Assembly: GCA_039190385.1 (NCBI GenBank)
Contig: JBCCYD010000209.1
Location: 1-10,212, forward strand
From: Xenococcus sp039190385
GTDB taxonomy: Bacteria; Cyanobacteriota; Cyanobacteriia; Cyanobacteriales; Xenococcaceae
DNA length: 10,212 nucleotides
Direction: 5' to 3'
Numbering within the stretch: the stretch's first letter is position 1; each line of letters starts with the position of its first letter. Shown piece after piece: positions 1-5,999 of this stretch. The notes under the pieces were generated by a model, which worked only from the letters and a program-made list of their open reading frames with translations, was not told the DNA's origin and ran no database searches. The position numbers were made by a program, and so were the translations under genes.

Positions 1-1010
1 TTAATATTCCAATCTTCAATGCAAGTACCAGTTAGAGTTGCTCCTTCAAAATTAGTTCCTAAGGCTTGAACTCTATTGAAGTTTGAATCAGATAGGATAG
101 TACCAGATAGGTTGAAATTAGATAGAGTAGCGCCAGAAAAATTGAAACCAGATAGGGTAGCACCAGAGAGATTGGCAGCAACTAGAAATTCATTTTTAAG
201 GTTAGCATTTTCGAGATTAGCATTTTCGAGGTTGGTATGTTTGAGGTTAGCACCAATTAGGTTTGCTCTATTGAGCTTAGCTCTACTGAGATTGGCATGT
301 TTGAGGTTAGCACCGATGAGATTGGCACCAATTAGGTTGGTATTTTCGAGGTTGGCATTTTCGAGGTTGGCATTTTCGAGGTTTACATTTTCGAAGTTGG
401 CACCTTTGAAGTAGGCACATCCGAAGTGAACATCATTCAGCTCGACATTTTTGAGATTTGCTCCAGAGCAGTTAACTCCAGAGAAGTTAACTCCAGAGAA
501 TTTAACTCCAGAGAAGTTAACTCCAGAGAAGTTGGCAGAAAATAGCAAGGTCTTTGTGAATTTGGCTCCACTGAGGTTAGCTCCACTGAGGTTGGCATGT
601 TTAAGGTTGGCACCAATTAGGTTAGCTCCACTGAGGTTGGCATTTTCAAGGTTGGCACGTTCGAGGTTGGCCCCTTTGAGCTTGGCTTTACTAAGATTGG
701 CGTTTTTGAGTTTTGCATCAAAGAGGTTGGTATCAACGATGTTGGCATGTTCGAGATCGGCATCAAAGAGATGGGCACGTTCGAGGTTAGCACCAATGAG
801 GTTTACATGTTTGAGGTTAGCATCAGTGAGGTTGGAACCTTCAAGATTGGAATTTTTGAGGTAAGCACGTTCAAGATTAGAATTTTTGAGGTTGAACCTA
901 AAGAGATTGGAATTATGGAGATCTAGTTTTATATGAGGATTCTTATTACGCCATTGATTCCAAGCTTCTACTCCTTCTTTAAGCTTGGCTAGATGTTCTG
1001 GGTTTGCCAT
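1..1010 (-). CDS. Pentapeptide-repeat protein (C-terminal part beyond the left edge)
   Basis: The gene is partial: 336 codons are in the window with no stop. It begins MANPEHLAKLKEGVEAWNQW, a typical cyanobacterial pentapeptide-protein start. Residues about 32-330 are an almost unbroken run of A(N/D)LxxAN-type pentapeptides, close to 60 units, which should fold as a right-handed quadrilateral beta-helix. The last residues, IEDWNI, correspond to ITDWII in the downstream-numbered paralogue at 1084-2430. The missing part is therefore expected to hold the CDYIYL/APGEFTQLFQ region and perhaps the same C-terminal helical module. Family function is generally unknown; some members mimic DNA or act as scaffolds. 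No signal peptide or membrane segment is visible. It is transcribed after the paralogue with a 73-bp gap, but carries its own copy of the leader and promoter-like box. Certain as a pentapeptide gene; function unassigned. Confidence 0.93.
   Translation of the reverse strand, partial: MANPEHLAKLKEGVEAWNQWRNKNPHIKLDLHNSNLFRFNLKNSNLERAYLKNSNLEGSNLTDANLKHVNLIGANLERAHLFDADLEHANIVDTNLFDAKLKNANLSKAKLKGANLERANLENANLSGANLIGANLKHANLSGANLSGAKFTKTLLFSANFSGVNFSGVKFSGVNFSGVNCSGANLKNVELNDVHFGCAYFKGANFENVNLENANLENANLENTNLIGANLIGANLKHANLSRAKLNRANLIGANLKHTNLENANLENANLKNEFLVAANLSGATLSGFNFSGATLSNFNLSGTILSDSNFNRVQALGTNFEGATLTGTCIEDWNI
471..530. repeat. Four tandem 15-bp units inside the pentapeptide gene
   Basis: Four consecutive copies of GTTAACTCCAGAGAA fill this stretch exactly, with a single mismatch (T for G at the start of the third copy). 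On the coding strand each unit encodes one FSGVN/FSGVK pentapeptide. The rest of the gene repeats at protein level but is diverged at DNA level, so this block looks like a recent slippage or unequal-exchange expansion. Confidence 0.9.
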
Positions 1011-1055
1011 ACCTGTTTTACTGAATGCTCTTATTTGAACTCTAGCAAAAATATC
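1011..1055 (-). repeat. Leader repeat copy 1 (upstream of the partial pentapeptide gene)
   Basis: The first 25 bases next to the start codon match the leader at 2431-2455 with one mismatch, and similarity fades over the next 20 bases. It includes the short AGG next to the ATG and the promoter-like box. The copy implies the two pentapeptide genes arose by tandem duplication that included the 5' region. Confidence 0.85.
1039..1047 (-). promoter_or_regulatory. Candidate extended -10 box
   Basis: On the minus strand this reads TGCTAGAGT, matching the extended -10 pattern TGnTAnAnT. The equivalent position of the other leader reads TGCTACACT. Conservation between copies and the position about 30 nt before the ATG support it; no convincing -35 was seen. 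Confidence 0.4.
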
Positions 1056-1083
1056 TCTGATAAAATCACGTGCTTAATAAACT

Positions 1084-2430
1084 TTAAGATTCGGATTCTA
1101 CAGCAGCTTCTATGCCTGCTTTCGCAATGTTGAATATGGGATTATCTACTGCTTCGGCTAGGGCTTCAATTCCCATTGCTTTGATGACATTGATTACTTT
1201 CTGCCAACGAGTAGGATTGTTTTCAATCTCTTCTATGAGTTTGGCTCCTACTTCCATTTTCTCGGCATATTTTTTGGTGGGATAAGTTTTAGAAAGTTGG
1301 TCTAATAATTGTTGGATTTCTGTTGCGGCGGCAGTTAAATCTTGTTGGGCTGATTCGTTAATTACTCCTGCAATTTTGGTATTACCTGAGATATTACCTT
1401 GGTTGTGACCAATACCGATGTTTCCGCTTTGGTTGTAAGTGTTTCCAGTTGGCATATTAGGATTATTATTAATGTTAGTAGTTTGCTTAATTCCTGCCAT
1501 TGTTTTAATGACTTCAAGCAAATCCGTACTTTTTTCACGATAGGCTTGAACTAGTTCTTCATTTTTGATTTGTATTATTTCGTCTTTAGCTTGTAATTGT
1601 TTTTGATAGCCAGCTTCAATAACTAATAGTTTGGCTTCGTATTCTCTTTCTAGATACTTTTGAATTTTTGCTTTATTAGCTGATTCTGGCACTTCAACAC
1701 GAATAACAAAAGCACCATTAGATTTCTTTTCTATAGCTTGAATTGATAATTCTTCGCTTTTAATTTCAGCTTGTAATTGTTGAAAAGATTCTAGAAAAGC
1801 TACCCATTCAATACCTTCAGAAAAAATAAGATTAACTGTTTCTAATACTTTTTGAAAAAGTTGAGTAAATTCTCCTGGAGCAAAAATTTTATCTGGGTCG
1901 TGAGGAATGCGCTCCTTAAATATCCACCTACGATTTAGTGAAGAGTAACTACCCTTATTTAAATATATATAATCACATTTTACATTTTGCAGATTGGTTT
2001 GACTATTGATAATCCAATCTGTGATACAAGCACCAGTTAATATTGTACCTTTAAAACTCTTTGCTAATGCCTGAACCCTTGAGAGGTTAACACCTGTTAG
2101 GTTGGCATTTCTAAGGTTAGCACCTGAAAGGTTAGCACCTGAAAGGTCAGCATATGTTAGGTCGGCACCTGTTAGGTTAGTACTAGATAAGTTAGCATAT
2201 GTTAGGTTGGCATTCCTAAGGTTAGTACTGGATAAGTCAGCTCTACTGAGTATGGTACCTGTTAGGTTAGAATATGAGAGGTTAGCACCATCAAGCTGAG
2301 CACCACTAAGGTATTCATGGGCAAAGACGTCATGACTGAGCTCAGGTGTTATAAAAGAATTTTTTATCCGCCAATTATTCCAGGTCTTTACATTATTGAG
2401 TAGCCTTTCAATATGTTCTGGATTTGCCAT
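1084..2430 (-). CDS. Pentapeptide-repeat protein with coiled coil and C-terminal helical module
   Basis: A complete 448-aa protein. The N-terminal cap (1-38, MANPEHIERLLNNV...) matches the neighbouring paralogue. Pentapeptides follow at about 40-115, far fewer than in the paralogue. CDYIYL (152-157) and FAPGEFTQLFQ (183-193) mark a region seen in many cyanobacterial pentapeptide proteins. Residues about 251-310 are Glu/Lys/Gln-rich and probably coiled-coil, and 311-335 is an Asn-rich linker. A GNIGIG...ISGNTKIAGVIN stretch (337-350) leads into a helical module (about 353-448) also found at the end of the 262-aa protein at 2823-3611. This layout suggests an N-terminal scaffold or recognition part plus a C-terminal association domain. 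It is probably cytoplasmic, as no signal or membrane segment is seen. The biochemical function is unknown. Confidence 0.92.
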   Translation of the reverse strand: MANPEHIERLLNNVKTWNNWRIKNSFITPELSHDVFAHEYLSGAQLDGANLSYSNLTGTILSRADLSSTNLRNANLTYANLSSTNLTGADLTYADLSGANLSGANLRNANLTGVNLSRVQALAKSFKGTILTGACITDWIINSQTNLQNVKCDYIYLNKGSYSSLNRRWIFKERIPHDPDKIFAPGEFTQLFQKVLETVNLIFSEGIEWVAFLESFQQLQAEIKSEELSIQAIEKKSNGAFVIRVEVPESANKAKIQKYLEREYEAKLLVIEAGYQKQLQAKDEIIQIKNEELVQAYREKSTDLLEVIKTMAGIKQTTNINNNPNMPTGNTYNQSGNIGIGHNQGNISGNTKIAGVINESAQQDLTAAATEIQQLLDQLSKTYPTKKYAEKMEVGAKLIEEIENNPTRWQKVINVIKAMGIEALAEAVDNPIFNIAKAGIEAAVESES

Positions 2431-2475
2431 ACCTATTTTACTGAATGCTCTTATTAGAAGTGTAGCAGAGATATT
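2431..2475 (-). repeat. Leader repeat copy 2 (upstream of the complete pentapeptide gene)
   Basis: Counterpart of the leader at 1011-1055: 24 of the first 25 bases are identical, including the ATTCAGTAAAA segment before the start codon. It covers the presumed 5' untranslated region and the extended -10-like box. Confidence 0.85.
2459..2467 (-). promoter_or_regulatory. Candidate extended -10 box
   Basis: On the minus strand this reads TGCTACACT, matching TGnTAnAnT and aligned with TGCTAGAGT of the other leader. It would give a leader of about 20-25 nt. Support is conservation between the two copies only. Confidence 0.4.
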
Positions 2476-2488
2476 CGTGGTACGATCG

Positions 2489-2507
2489 CATAATTCATTG
2501 CATAATT
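2489..2507 (+). promoter_or_regulatory. Two direct GCATAATT repeats, candidate RHH operator
   Basis: GCATAATT occurs at 2489-2496 and 2500-2507, 11 bp apart, about one helical turn. A TATAAA (2516-2521) resembling a -10 box follows, and then the RHH gene at 2544. RHH proteins often bind such tandem sites as pairs of dimers, so autoregulation is plausible but inferred. Confidence 0.4.
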
Positions 2508-2543
2508 GACTGCTTTATAAATGCTTAGCTTTCAAGGAGAAAT

Positions 2544-2780
2544 ATGGTTACCAAGAAACAGGCAAAACCGAAACAACCTCCTAACAATCCGTGGGGAATC
2601 AATCAATATGCTGCGGGGAAGGGATTAGGTGAGAAGGATGCTGCTTTTTATATGAGGTTAAAAAGTAAAGATAAGGAGAAGTTCAAGGAGGCGGCGAAGA
2701 AGCGGGGAATGAATTTGACTAGTTGGTTGATCGCTGTGGCGTTGGAAGCAGCAGAGAAGGAAGTTGAAAGTAAGAGGTAA
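2544..2780 (+). CDS. Small ribbon-helix-helix-like DNA-binding protein
   Basis: 78 aa. A Lys/Pro-rich, probably disordered N-terminus (1-30) precedes a strand-helix-helix pattern: AFYMRLK (34-40) as the beta strand, helix one at about 42-54, a GMNLTS turn, and helix two to the end. This resembles CopG/Arc or DUF1778-type RHH proteins, which bind DNA as dimers through the paired strands. The start is supported by AAGGAGA at 2534-2540. The gene is divergent from the pentapeptide gene at 1084-2430 and convergent with the 262-aa gene at 2823-3611, so it could control either. No toxin partner directly follows it. It could also be the antitoxin-like or regulatory subunit of the surrounding cluster. 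Confidence 0.75.
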   Translation: MVTKKQAKPKQPPNNPWGINQYAAGKGLGEKDAAFYMRLKSKDKEKFKEAAKKRGMNLTSWLIAVALEAAEKEVESKR

Positions 2781-2810
2781 GAATATTTGTGGAGATCGCT
2801 CTTACCTCTT
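2772..2810. terminator. Inverted repeat between convergent genes, possible bidirectional terminator
   Basis: AAGAGGTAAGA (2772-2782) pairs with its exact complement at 2800-2810, an 11-bp stem with a 17-nt loop. The left arm covers the stop codon of the RHH gene and the right arm lies 12 bp from the stop of the convergent gene. There is no long T tract on either side, so rho-independent termination is uncertain. Confidence 0.5.
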
Positions 2811-2822
2811 GAAAAGTTGTAG

Positions 2823-3611
2823 TTATATTTCTTCTCGATATTCTTCAAGAGCTACTCGCAATACATTAGCTACGGGGTGATTAATCGCTGCCATAAATGT
2901 TTCCATTTCCATTGCTTTAATGACCGCGAGAATCTTATCCCTAAAAATAGGGTTATTTTCAATAGTTTTAATGGCCTTTTCTGCTACTATCGCTTTTTGC
3001 GATAAAGTCTCAGTGGGATAAGTTTGAGCAAGTTTCTCTAATAATGCTTGAATTTCTGTTGTCGCTTGAGTAAAATATTGTTGTAAAAGTGCTTTATTGA
3101 TTACTCCCGCGACTGTCGCATTTCCTGAGATGCTTCCACCACTCATATTTTCAATGCCAATGTTTTTTCTAGTTTGTAGACTATTCATATTTGCATCTCC
3201 TTTTTGAGAATTAGAGTTATTGATATTGATTGGTTGACTACTACTTTTCAGCTTGAGAACTTCCAATAGTTCAGTAATTGTTTGACGATTAAAACGGATT
3301 TCATTGTTTTGGTTATCTATTAACTTATCAATAAGCTTGAGTAAATCATGTTTTTCCTTTTTGCTGAGCTCAACCGCAACAAGATAGGAAGATAAAGCTC
3401 CTCTATCTAATACCTTAGAACTAGAAGAGCTATTTTCATCCAAGAGTATTTTCCGAATCTCTTCTAACAATTCTGGGCTTACTTCTTTAGTTTTAATATG
3501 AGAAATAGACCAGTGATTATGTTTGTTTGGAGTATTTTTATGGTTCTCAAGGTTTAAACATTCTGTTATTGACTGAGTAGACTCGTTTCTTCGATGATTG
3601 TTATTCGTCAT
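2823..3611 (-). CDS. Protein with the pentapeptide-associated C-terminal helical module
   Basis: 262 aa. The N-terminal 40 residues are polar and probably disordered. Residues about 43-125 look helical (PELLEEIRKILLDEN, then KKEKHDLLKLIDKLIDNQNN), possibly a coiled coil or a small association domain. A linker rich in Asn and Ser follows. NIGIENMSGGSISGNATVAG (150-169) and a helical module (about 173-259, with EIQALLEKLAQTYPTET) align with the end of the pentapeptide protein at 1084-2430, including TEIQ.LL..L..TYPT, IENNP and VIKAM. The upstream RHH gene overlaps it by ATGA, and AGAGG lies about 11 nt before the ATG. The shared module suggests homotypic association with the pentapeptide protein, or use of the same partner. 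No enzymatic motif is visible and the function is unknown. Confidence 0.88.
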   Translation of the reverse strand: MTNNNHRRNESTQSITECLNLENHKNTPNKHNHWSISHIKTKEVSPELLEEIRKILLDENSSSSSKVLDRGALSSYLVAVELSKKEKHDLLKLIDKLIDNQNNEIRFNRQTITELLEVLKLKSSSQPININNSNSQKGDANMNSLQTRKNIGIENMSGGSISGNATVAGVINKALLQQYFTQATTEIQALLEKLAQTYPTETLSQKAIVAEKAIKTIENNPIFRDKILAVIKAMEMETFMAAINHPVANVLRVALEEYREEI

Positions 3612-3898
3612 CGAAAGATTACCTCTTTAATGCTTGTATCTGTTTTTACAAGCACCTTTGCTCCCTGCTTGATTTCATTCTGCAAGAAATATTCAGTTGC
3701 GATCGCTTTCCTGATTACTTCTACTTGAGAAATATCTTGCTCAGCAGCCAACCATTCTAGGAATTTAGCTGTATCAGAAGGTAAACTTATAGTCATTCTT
3801 TTTTTTGATTTAGATTGACTTTTTCCTTCTGCTTTATCAGCAACATCTTTAGGTTTTGTAGGTGCATTTAGATTTAAATTTCTATTGTTTGCAGACAT
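3608..3898 (-). CDS. RHH-type regulator with C-terminal beta tail
   Basis: 96 aa from the chosen start (MSANNRNLNL...). The N-terminus to about residue 30 is polar and basic. KKRMTISLPSDTAKFLEWLA is the RHH strand and first helix, followed by a turn (QDISQVE) and a second helix (VIRKAIATEYFLQNEI). It ends in GAKVLVKTDTSIKEVIFR, which looks like a beta hairpin and is common in small cyanobacterial RHH proteins. An upstream in-frame ATG at 3961 exists, but it has no ribosome site, whereas GGAG lies 8 nt before 3898. The stop overlaps the ATG of the 262-aa gene, so the two are translationally coupled. The likely role is autoregulation of the unit or DNA targeting of its partner, by inference. 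Confidence 0.85.
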   Translation of the reverse strand: MSANNRNLNLNAPTKPKDVADKAEGKSQSKSKKRMTISLPSDTAKFLEWLAAEQDISQVEVIRKAIATEYFLQNEIKQGAKVLVKTDTSIKEVIFR

Positions 3899-3965
3899 TT
3901 TATCACTCCAGTTGCTATTTTTCAATATGTAATTTATGACGTTTTTTTTGTTATTTGGCATAAGT

Positions 3966-4661
3966 TTAATTGGTACATAGCAGAAATGATTTTTGTCTAT
4001 GATTTAATTTATTTTGTTGTTTACATAATAGACCTCCTCCTATTAAAAATAATTGATCAAATGGAATAGATTCCAACAAAAAGTGATTGACAAAATTCAT
4101 TCCACTTTTACGTTTTATGATTGAAAGGATAAAACGGTTTAACATTTTAAAAAGATATTTACCATAAAGCTTGAATTTGAAATTTTTGACCTTAGTTACA
4201 ACATCAAGAATATCTGTGTCTATGATTGAATTATTCACACAAACTGATGTCGATACTTTATGGATAAGTTCATGAATATGAACAAGATAGAACGGCAATA
4301 AATATTCAGGAATATTTATTAACTCTCTATTTTTTTTCCTCTTAGGTACGGAATAAATAATAGAATTTTCATCTATTTTACCAATAGCAAGTTCTCTATA
4401 ATTGACGAATAATTTATTGAGTCTTTGGGTAACTTCTCGGCAACGTTTTTGGGGTGTGCTTTCCATTGTCGAAAATTGTTCTGTATTCCAAGAAATTAAT
4501 TTGCAAGAGGTATTATGTATTTGAACGAACGTAGTTTGAGGTTCATCTTGTGTGCTACAGAAAAAGGGTTCGTCACCATTGTCTTGTTCGTTTATTCTAA
4601 GAGCATATTCCAGTATACCTATACATAGAATATTTAACGAAAGGATTGATTTAAATTGCAT
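3966..4661 (-). CDS. COP23-like protein, divergent and possibly degenerate
   Basis: 231 aa. The N-terminus MQFKSILSLNILCIGIL resembles a signal peptide whose end has decayed (no clear AxA site). Residues 33-103 follow the pattern of the cyanobacterial COP23 domain (circadian oscillating peripheral membrane protein): FFC near 35, a Thr-rich strand, ISW near 58, and a TPQKRCREVTQRL box at about 69-81. The family cysteine expected after the next strand is replaced by Tyr (IIYSV, Y103), and no cysteine sits at the next expected position. The region after about 145 (KNFKFKLYGKYLFKML...) does not look like COP23 and is basic and hydrophobic. No strong ribosome site is seen at 4661. The composition is very AT-rich. 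It may be a functional outlier or a decaying gene. Family assignment is from recognised motif order only. Confidence 0.6.
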   Translation of the reverse strand: MQFKSILSLNILCIGILEYALRINEQDNGDEPFFCSTQDEPQTTFVQIHNTSCKLISWNTEQFSTMESTPQKRCREVTQRLNKLFVNYRELAIGKIDENSIIYSVPKRKKNRELINIPEYLLPFYLVHIHELIHKVSTSVCVNNSIIDTDILDVVTKVKNFKFKLYGKYLFKMLNRFILSIIKRKSGMNFVNHFLLESIPFDQLFLIGGGLLCKQQNKLNHRQKSFLLCTN

Positions 4662-4702
4662 GGTTTAACTATTTCACTCTGAATTTGTTCGATGCGCTTG
4701 TT

Positions 4703-4734
4703 GGTACAAGTCTGTATTGTTACTATTTTGTACC
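4703..4734. repeat. Inverted repeat GGTACAA / TTGTACC
   Basis: Seven-base arms at 4703-4709 and 4728-4734 are separated by 18 bp, about 40 bp upstream of the COP23-like start. This could be an operator for a dimeric regulator; short arms make chance possible. Confidence 0.35.
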
Positions 4735-4821
4735 TTTGAATTACGGAATTGAGATTAATGATAGCATTCTTTTAGTGTCATTAGATGCACTTTTTCAGTG
4801 TTCATTTAATAAATAATTAAA

Positions 4822-4858
4822 ACCAAAAAAGATCGCCCTTCTATCAAGGAGAGCAATC
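4822..4858 (-). terminator. Rho-independent terminator-like hairpin, minus strand
   Basis: Read on the minus strand, GATTGCTCTCC, a short loop and GGGCGATC form a stem (about 9 pairs counting two G-U), followed directly by TTTTTTGGTTTT (4830 downwards). On the plus strand the stem would carry C-A mismatches and no T tract, so the orientation is minus. No annotated minus-strand gene ends just before it, so it would terminate an unannotated or antisense transcript, or shield the COP23-like gene. Confidence 0.5.
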
Positions 4859-4957
4859 AACCTTGAAATCACACTTTGTACCCGCTTTTGTCGATCAAAT
4901 AGCATGATTTTGTATTACAATTAGCCACAACAAACAATTATCAACAAACAAAAGAAT

Positions 4958-5140
4958 ATGGAACTAATATTTTTTGCAGCTACAGGTGCAGTTGTTGGTG
5001 CGGTTGTAGCCGAAACGGTAGGCGGAATGGGTTTAGCTGTTGCCGGAACAGCGATCGCAATTGAAGCAGCACCGATTATTATCGCAGGAGCAGTTTTAGG
5101 AGCTGCGGCATACGGCGTTAAATCTGCAACCGAATGGTAA
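4958..5140 (+). CDS. Small hydrophobic Gly/Ala-rich protein upstream of HNH nuclease
   Basis: 60 aa, almost wholly hydrophobic. MELIFFAATGAVVGAVVAET and a second segment (AGTAIAIEAAPIIIAGAVLG) could form two transmembrane helices with GxxxG-like small-residue packing, ending in YGVKSATEW. It resembles small membrane peptides or bacteriocin/holin-like peptides by composition only. Its stop overlaps the HNH ORF: TAA (5138-5140) runs into an ATG at 5140 as TAATG, so the two are coupled. A weak AAAAGA precedes the start. An internal HIP1 site lies at 5051. The function is unknown; toxin, membrane anchor or immunity partner of the nuclease are all possible. Confidence 0.72.
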   Translation: MELIFFAATGAVVGAVVAETVGGMGLAVAGTAIAIEAAPIIIAGAVLGAAAYGVKSATEW

Positions 5141-5499
5141 TGGGAAAACAACCTAATCCCTGGCAAAAACTTGTCAGGGGAGCTATTCGAGATTTGATTA
5201 ACGATGCAAACAACTCTCAATCTAAAAGCTCTAAACCTAAAAAGAAAAAGTCAAAAAAGAAGAAATCGAAAAAGGCTTCTCAAGCTAAAAAAAGAAGTAG
5301 ATACATTCCTGCTTCTGTCCGTGTTGATGTGCTCACAAGAGACAATTATCGATGCGTATATTGTGGTGTGACATCTAAAAACGCAGAATTACAAGTCGAT
5401 CACATCATCCCGTTCTCGAAAGGAGGAAGTAATGATCCTAGTAATCTGCAAACCTTGTGTAGAGAATGTAATCAAGGAAAAAGCGATCGCATTTTATAA
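5134..5499 (+). CDS. HNH endonuclease with lysine-rich linker
   Basis: 121 aa counted from the ATG at 5134; the ATG at 5140 (MGKQPNPWQK...) is equally likely because it gives the common TAATG coupling to the upstream stop. Residues 31-54 are an extremely Lys/Ser-rich segment likely to bind nucleic acid. The HNH domain spans about 57-119: CVYC (74, 77) and CREC (109, 112) form the zinc knuckle, D89-H90 start the active site (VDHIIPFSKGG), N104 is the central Asn, and N113 takes the place of the last His, a frequent variant. Such proteins nick or cut DNA and occur as stand-alone nucleases in phages and mobile elements. The length is normal for minimal HNH proteins. Its stop directly abuts the stop of the convergent XRE gene. 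The target and role are unknown. Confidence 0.9.
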   Translation: MVMGKQPNPWQKLVRGAIRDLINDANNSQSKSSKPKKKKSKKKKSKKASQAKKRSRYIPASVRVDVLTRDNYRCVYCGVTSKNAELQVDHIIPFSKGGSNDPSNLQTLCRECNQGKSDRIL

Positions 5500-5988
5500 T
5501 TAGTTATTCTCAGTTAAAACAAAAACTCTAGCAGACGGTGAATTGGACTTAGGAGATTCTGCTAATTTATTGATCAGCATTTTCGCCAACTTAGCTGACT
5601 CTTCTTTCGATAAATATCTATCAACTAAAATTTCGATTAATCTATTTGCCTCATTTTCAGGAAGGTAATTTAATTCCGAAAGCACATCTTCAGCGGTTTT
5701 TGGTCTATCCGCGTCAGATTCATCATCAAAATCTTCACCATGCTTTAAATATTTAAGTAAGCTTTCAACCGACTGTCGAGAATAAGTAGCAATTTTTTGA
5801 AGACTCTTGATTGCTGGCATAGTTTCAGCTTCTTCCCAACTTCTAACCGCAGCATAAGAAACACCTAAAGTCTTAGCAAAAGCTCTCTGACTCTGATCGC
5901 CGCGAAGTTGTTTGATCAGGCGAGACAATCTTTGTTGAGATTCATATTCCATTAATGCATCGAAAAAATATTTTACCAATTTATTCAT
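5500..5988 (-). CDS. XRE-family helix-turn-helix repressor-like regulator
   Basis: 162 aa. An N-terminal HTH_3/XRE domain lies at about 20-80, with SQRAFAKTLGVSYAAVRSWE giving the recognition helix and the usual PAIKSLQKIA helix after it. Residues 85-98 are acidic. The C-terminal part (99-150) is helical, probably for dimerisation, and ends SARVFVLTENN. An alternative start at 5952 (MEYESQQRL...) exists; neither has a clear ribosome site. It is divergent from the small RHH gene at 6050, and a large interrupted palindrome fills the spacer, the arrangement of a phage-like or plasmid-like repressor switch. It probably represses itself and the rightward genes, by inference. Confidence 0.88.
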   Translation of the reverse strand: MNKLVKYFFDALMEYESQQRLSRLIKQLRGDQSQRAFAKTLGVSYAAVRSWEEAETMPAIKSLQKIATYSRQSVESLLKYLKHGEDFDDESDADRPKTAEDVLSELNYLPENEANRLIEILVDRYLSKEESAKLAKMLINKLAESPKSNSPSARVFVLTENN

Positions 5989-5999
5989 ATCATGCTAGC

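Larger units (their letters stand above)
4662..4957. other. Gene-free AT-rich spacer with two inverted repeats
   Basis: This 296-bp stretch separates the minus-strand COP23-like gene from the plus-strand hydrophobic peptide gene and must hold both promoters, though no convincing -35/-10 pair could be chosen. It contains a GGTACAA/TTGTACC inverted repeat (4703-4734) and a minus-strand terminator-like hairpin (4822-4858). No credible coding region was seen. Confidence 0.6.

Noticed and set aside
76..864. Plus-strand frames rich in RLAFSRLAPIRL repeats (also 2102-2299)
   Set aside because: They are antisense shadows of the pentapeptide repeats, whose 15-bp periodicity keeps other frames open.
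200..900. CRISPR-like regular repetition
   Set aside because: The period is 15 bp, continuous and coding; there are no spacers of 30-40 bp.
3899..3961. N-terminal extension of the RHH gene to the ATG at 3961
   Set aside because: No ribosome site there, while GGAG precedes the ATG at 3898 by 8 nt and the extension is low complexity.
4140..4380. Frameshift in the COP23-like gene at the A-rich stretch
   Set aside because: The other two frames were translated by eye and give stops and no COP23-like sequence, so divergence is preferred to a frameshift.
4921..5220. Minus-strand 99-aa frame antisense to the hydrophobic peptide gene
   Set aside because: Pro/Ala/Thr-rich mirror of the plus-strand gene, with no ribosome site and no family resemblance. 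An antisense RNA remains possible but not this protein.
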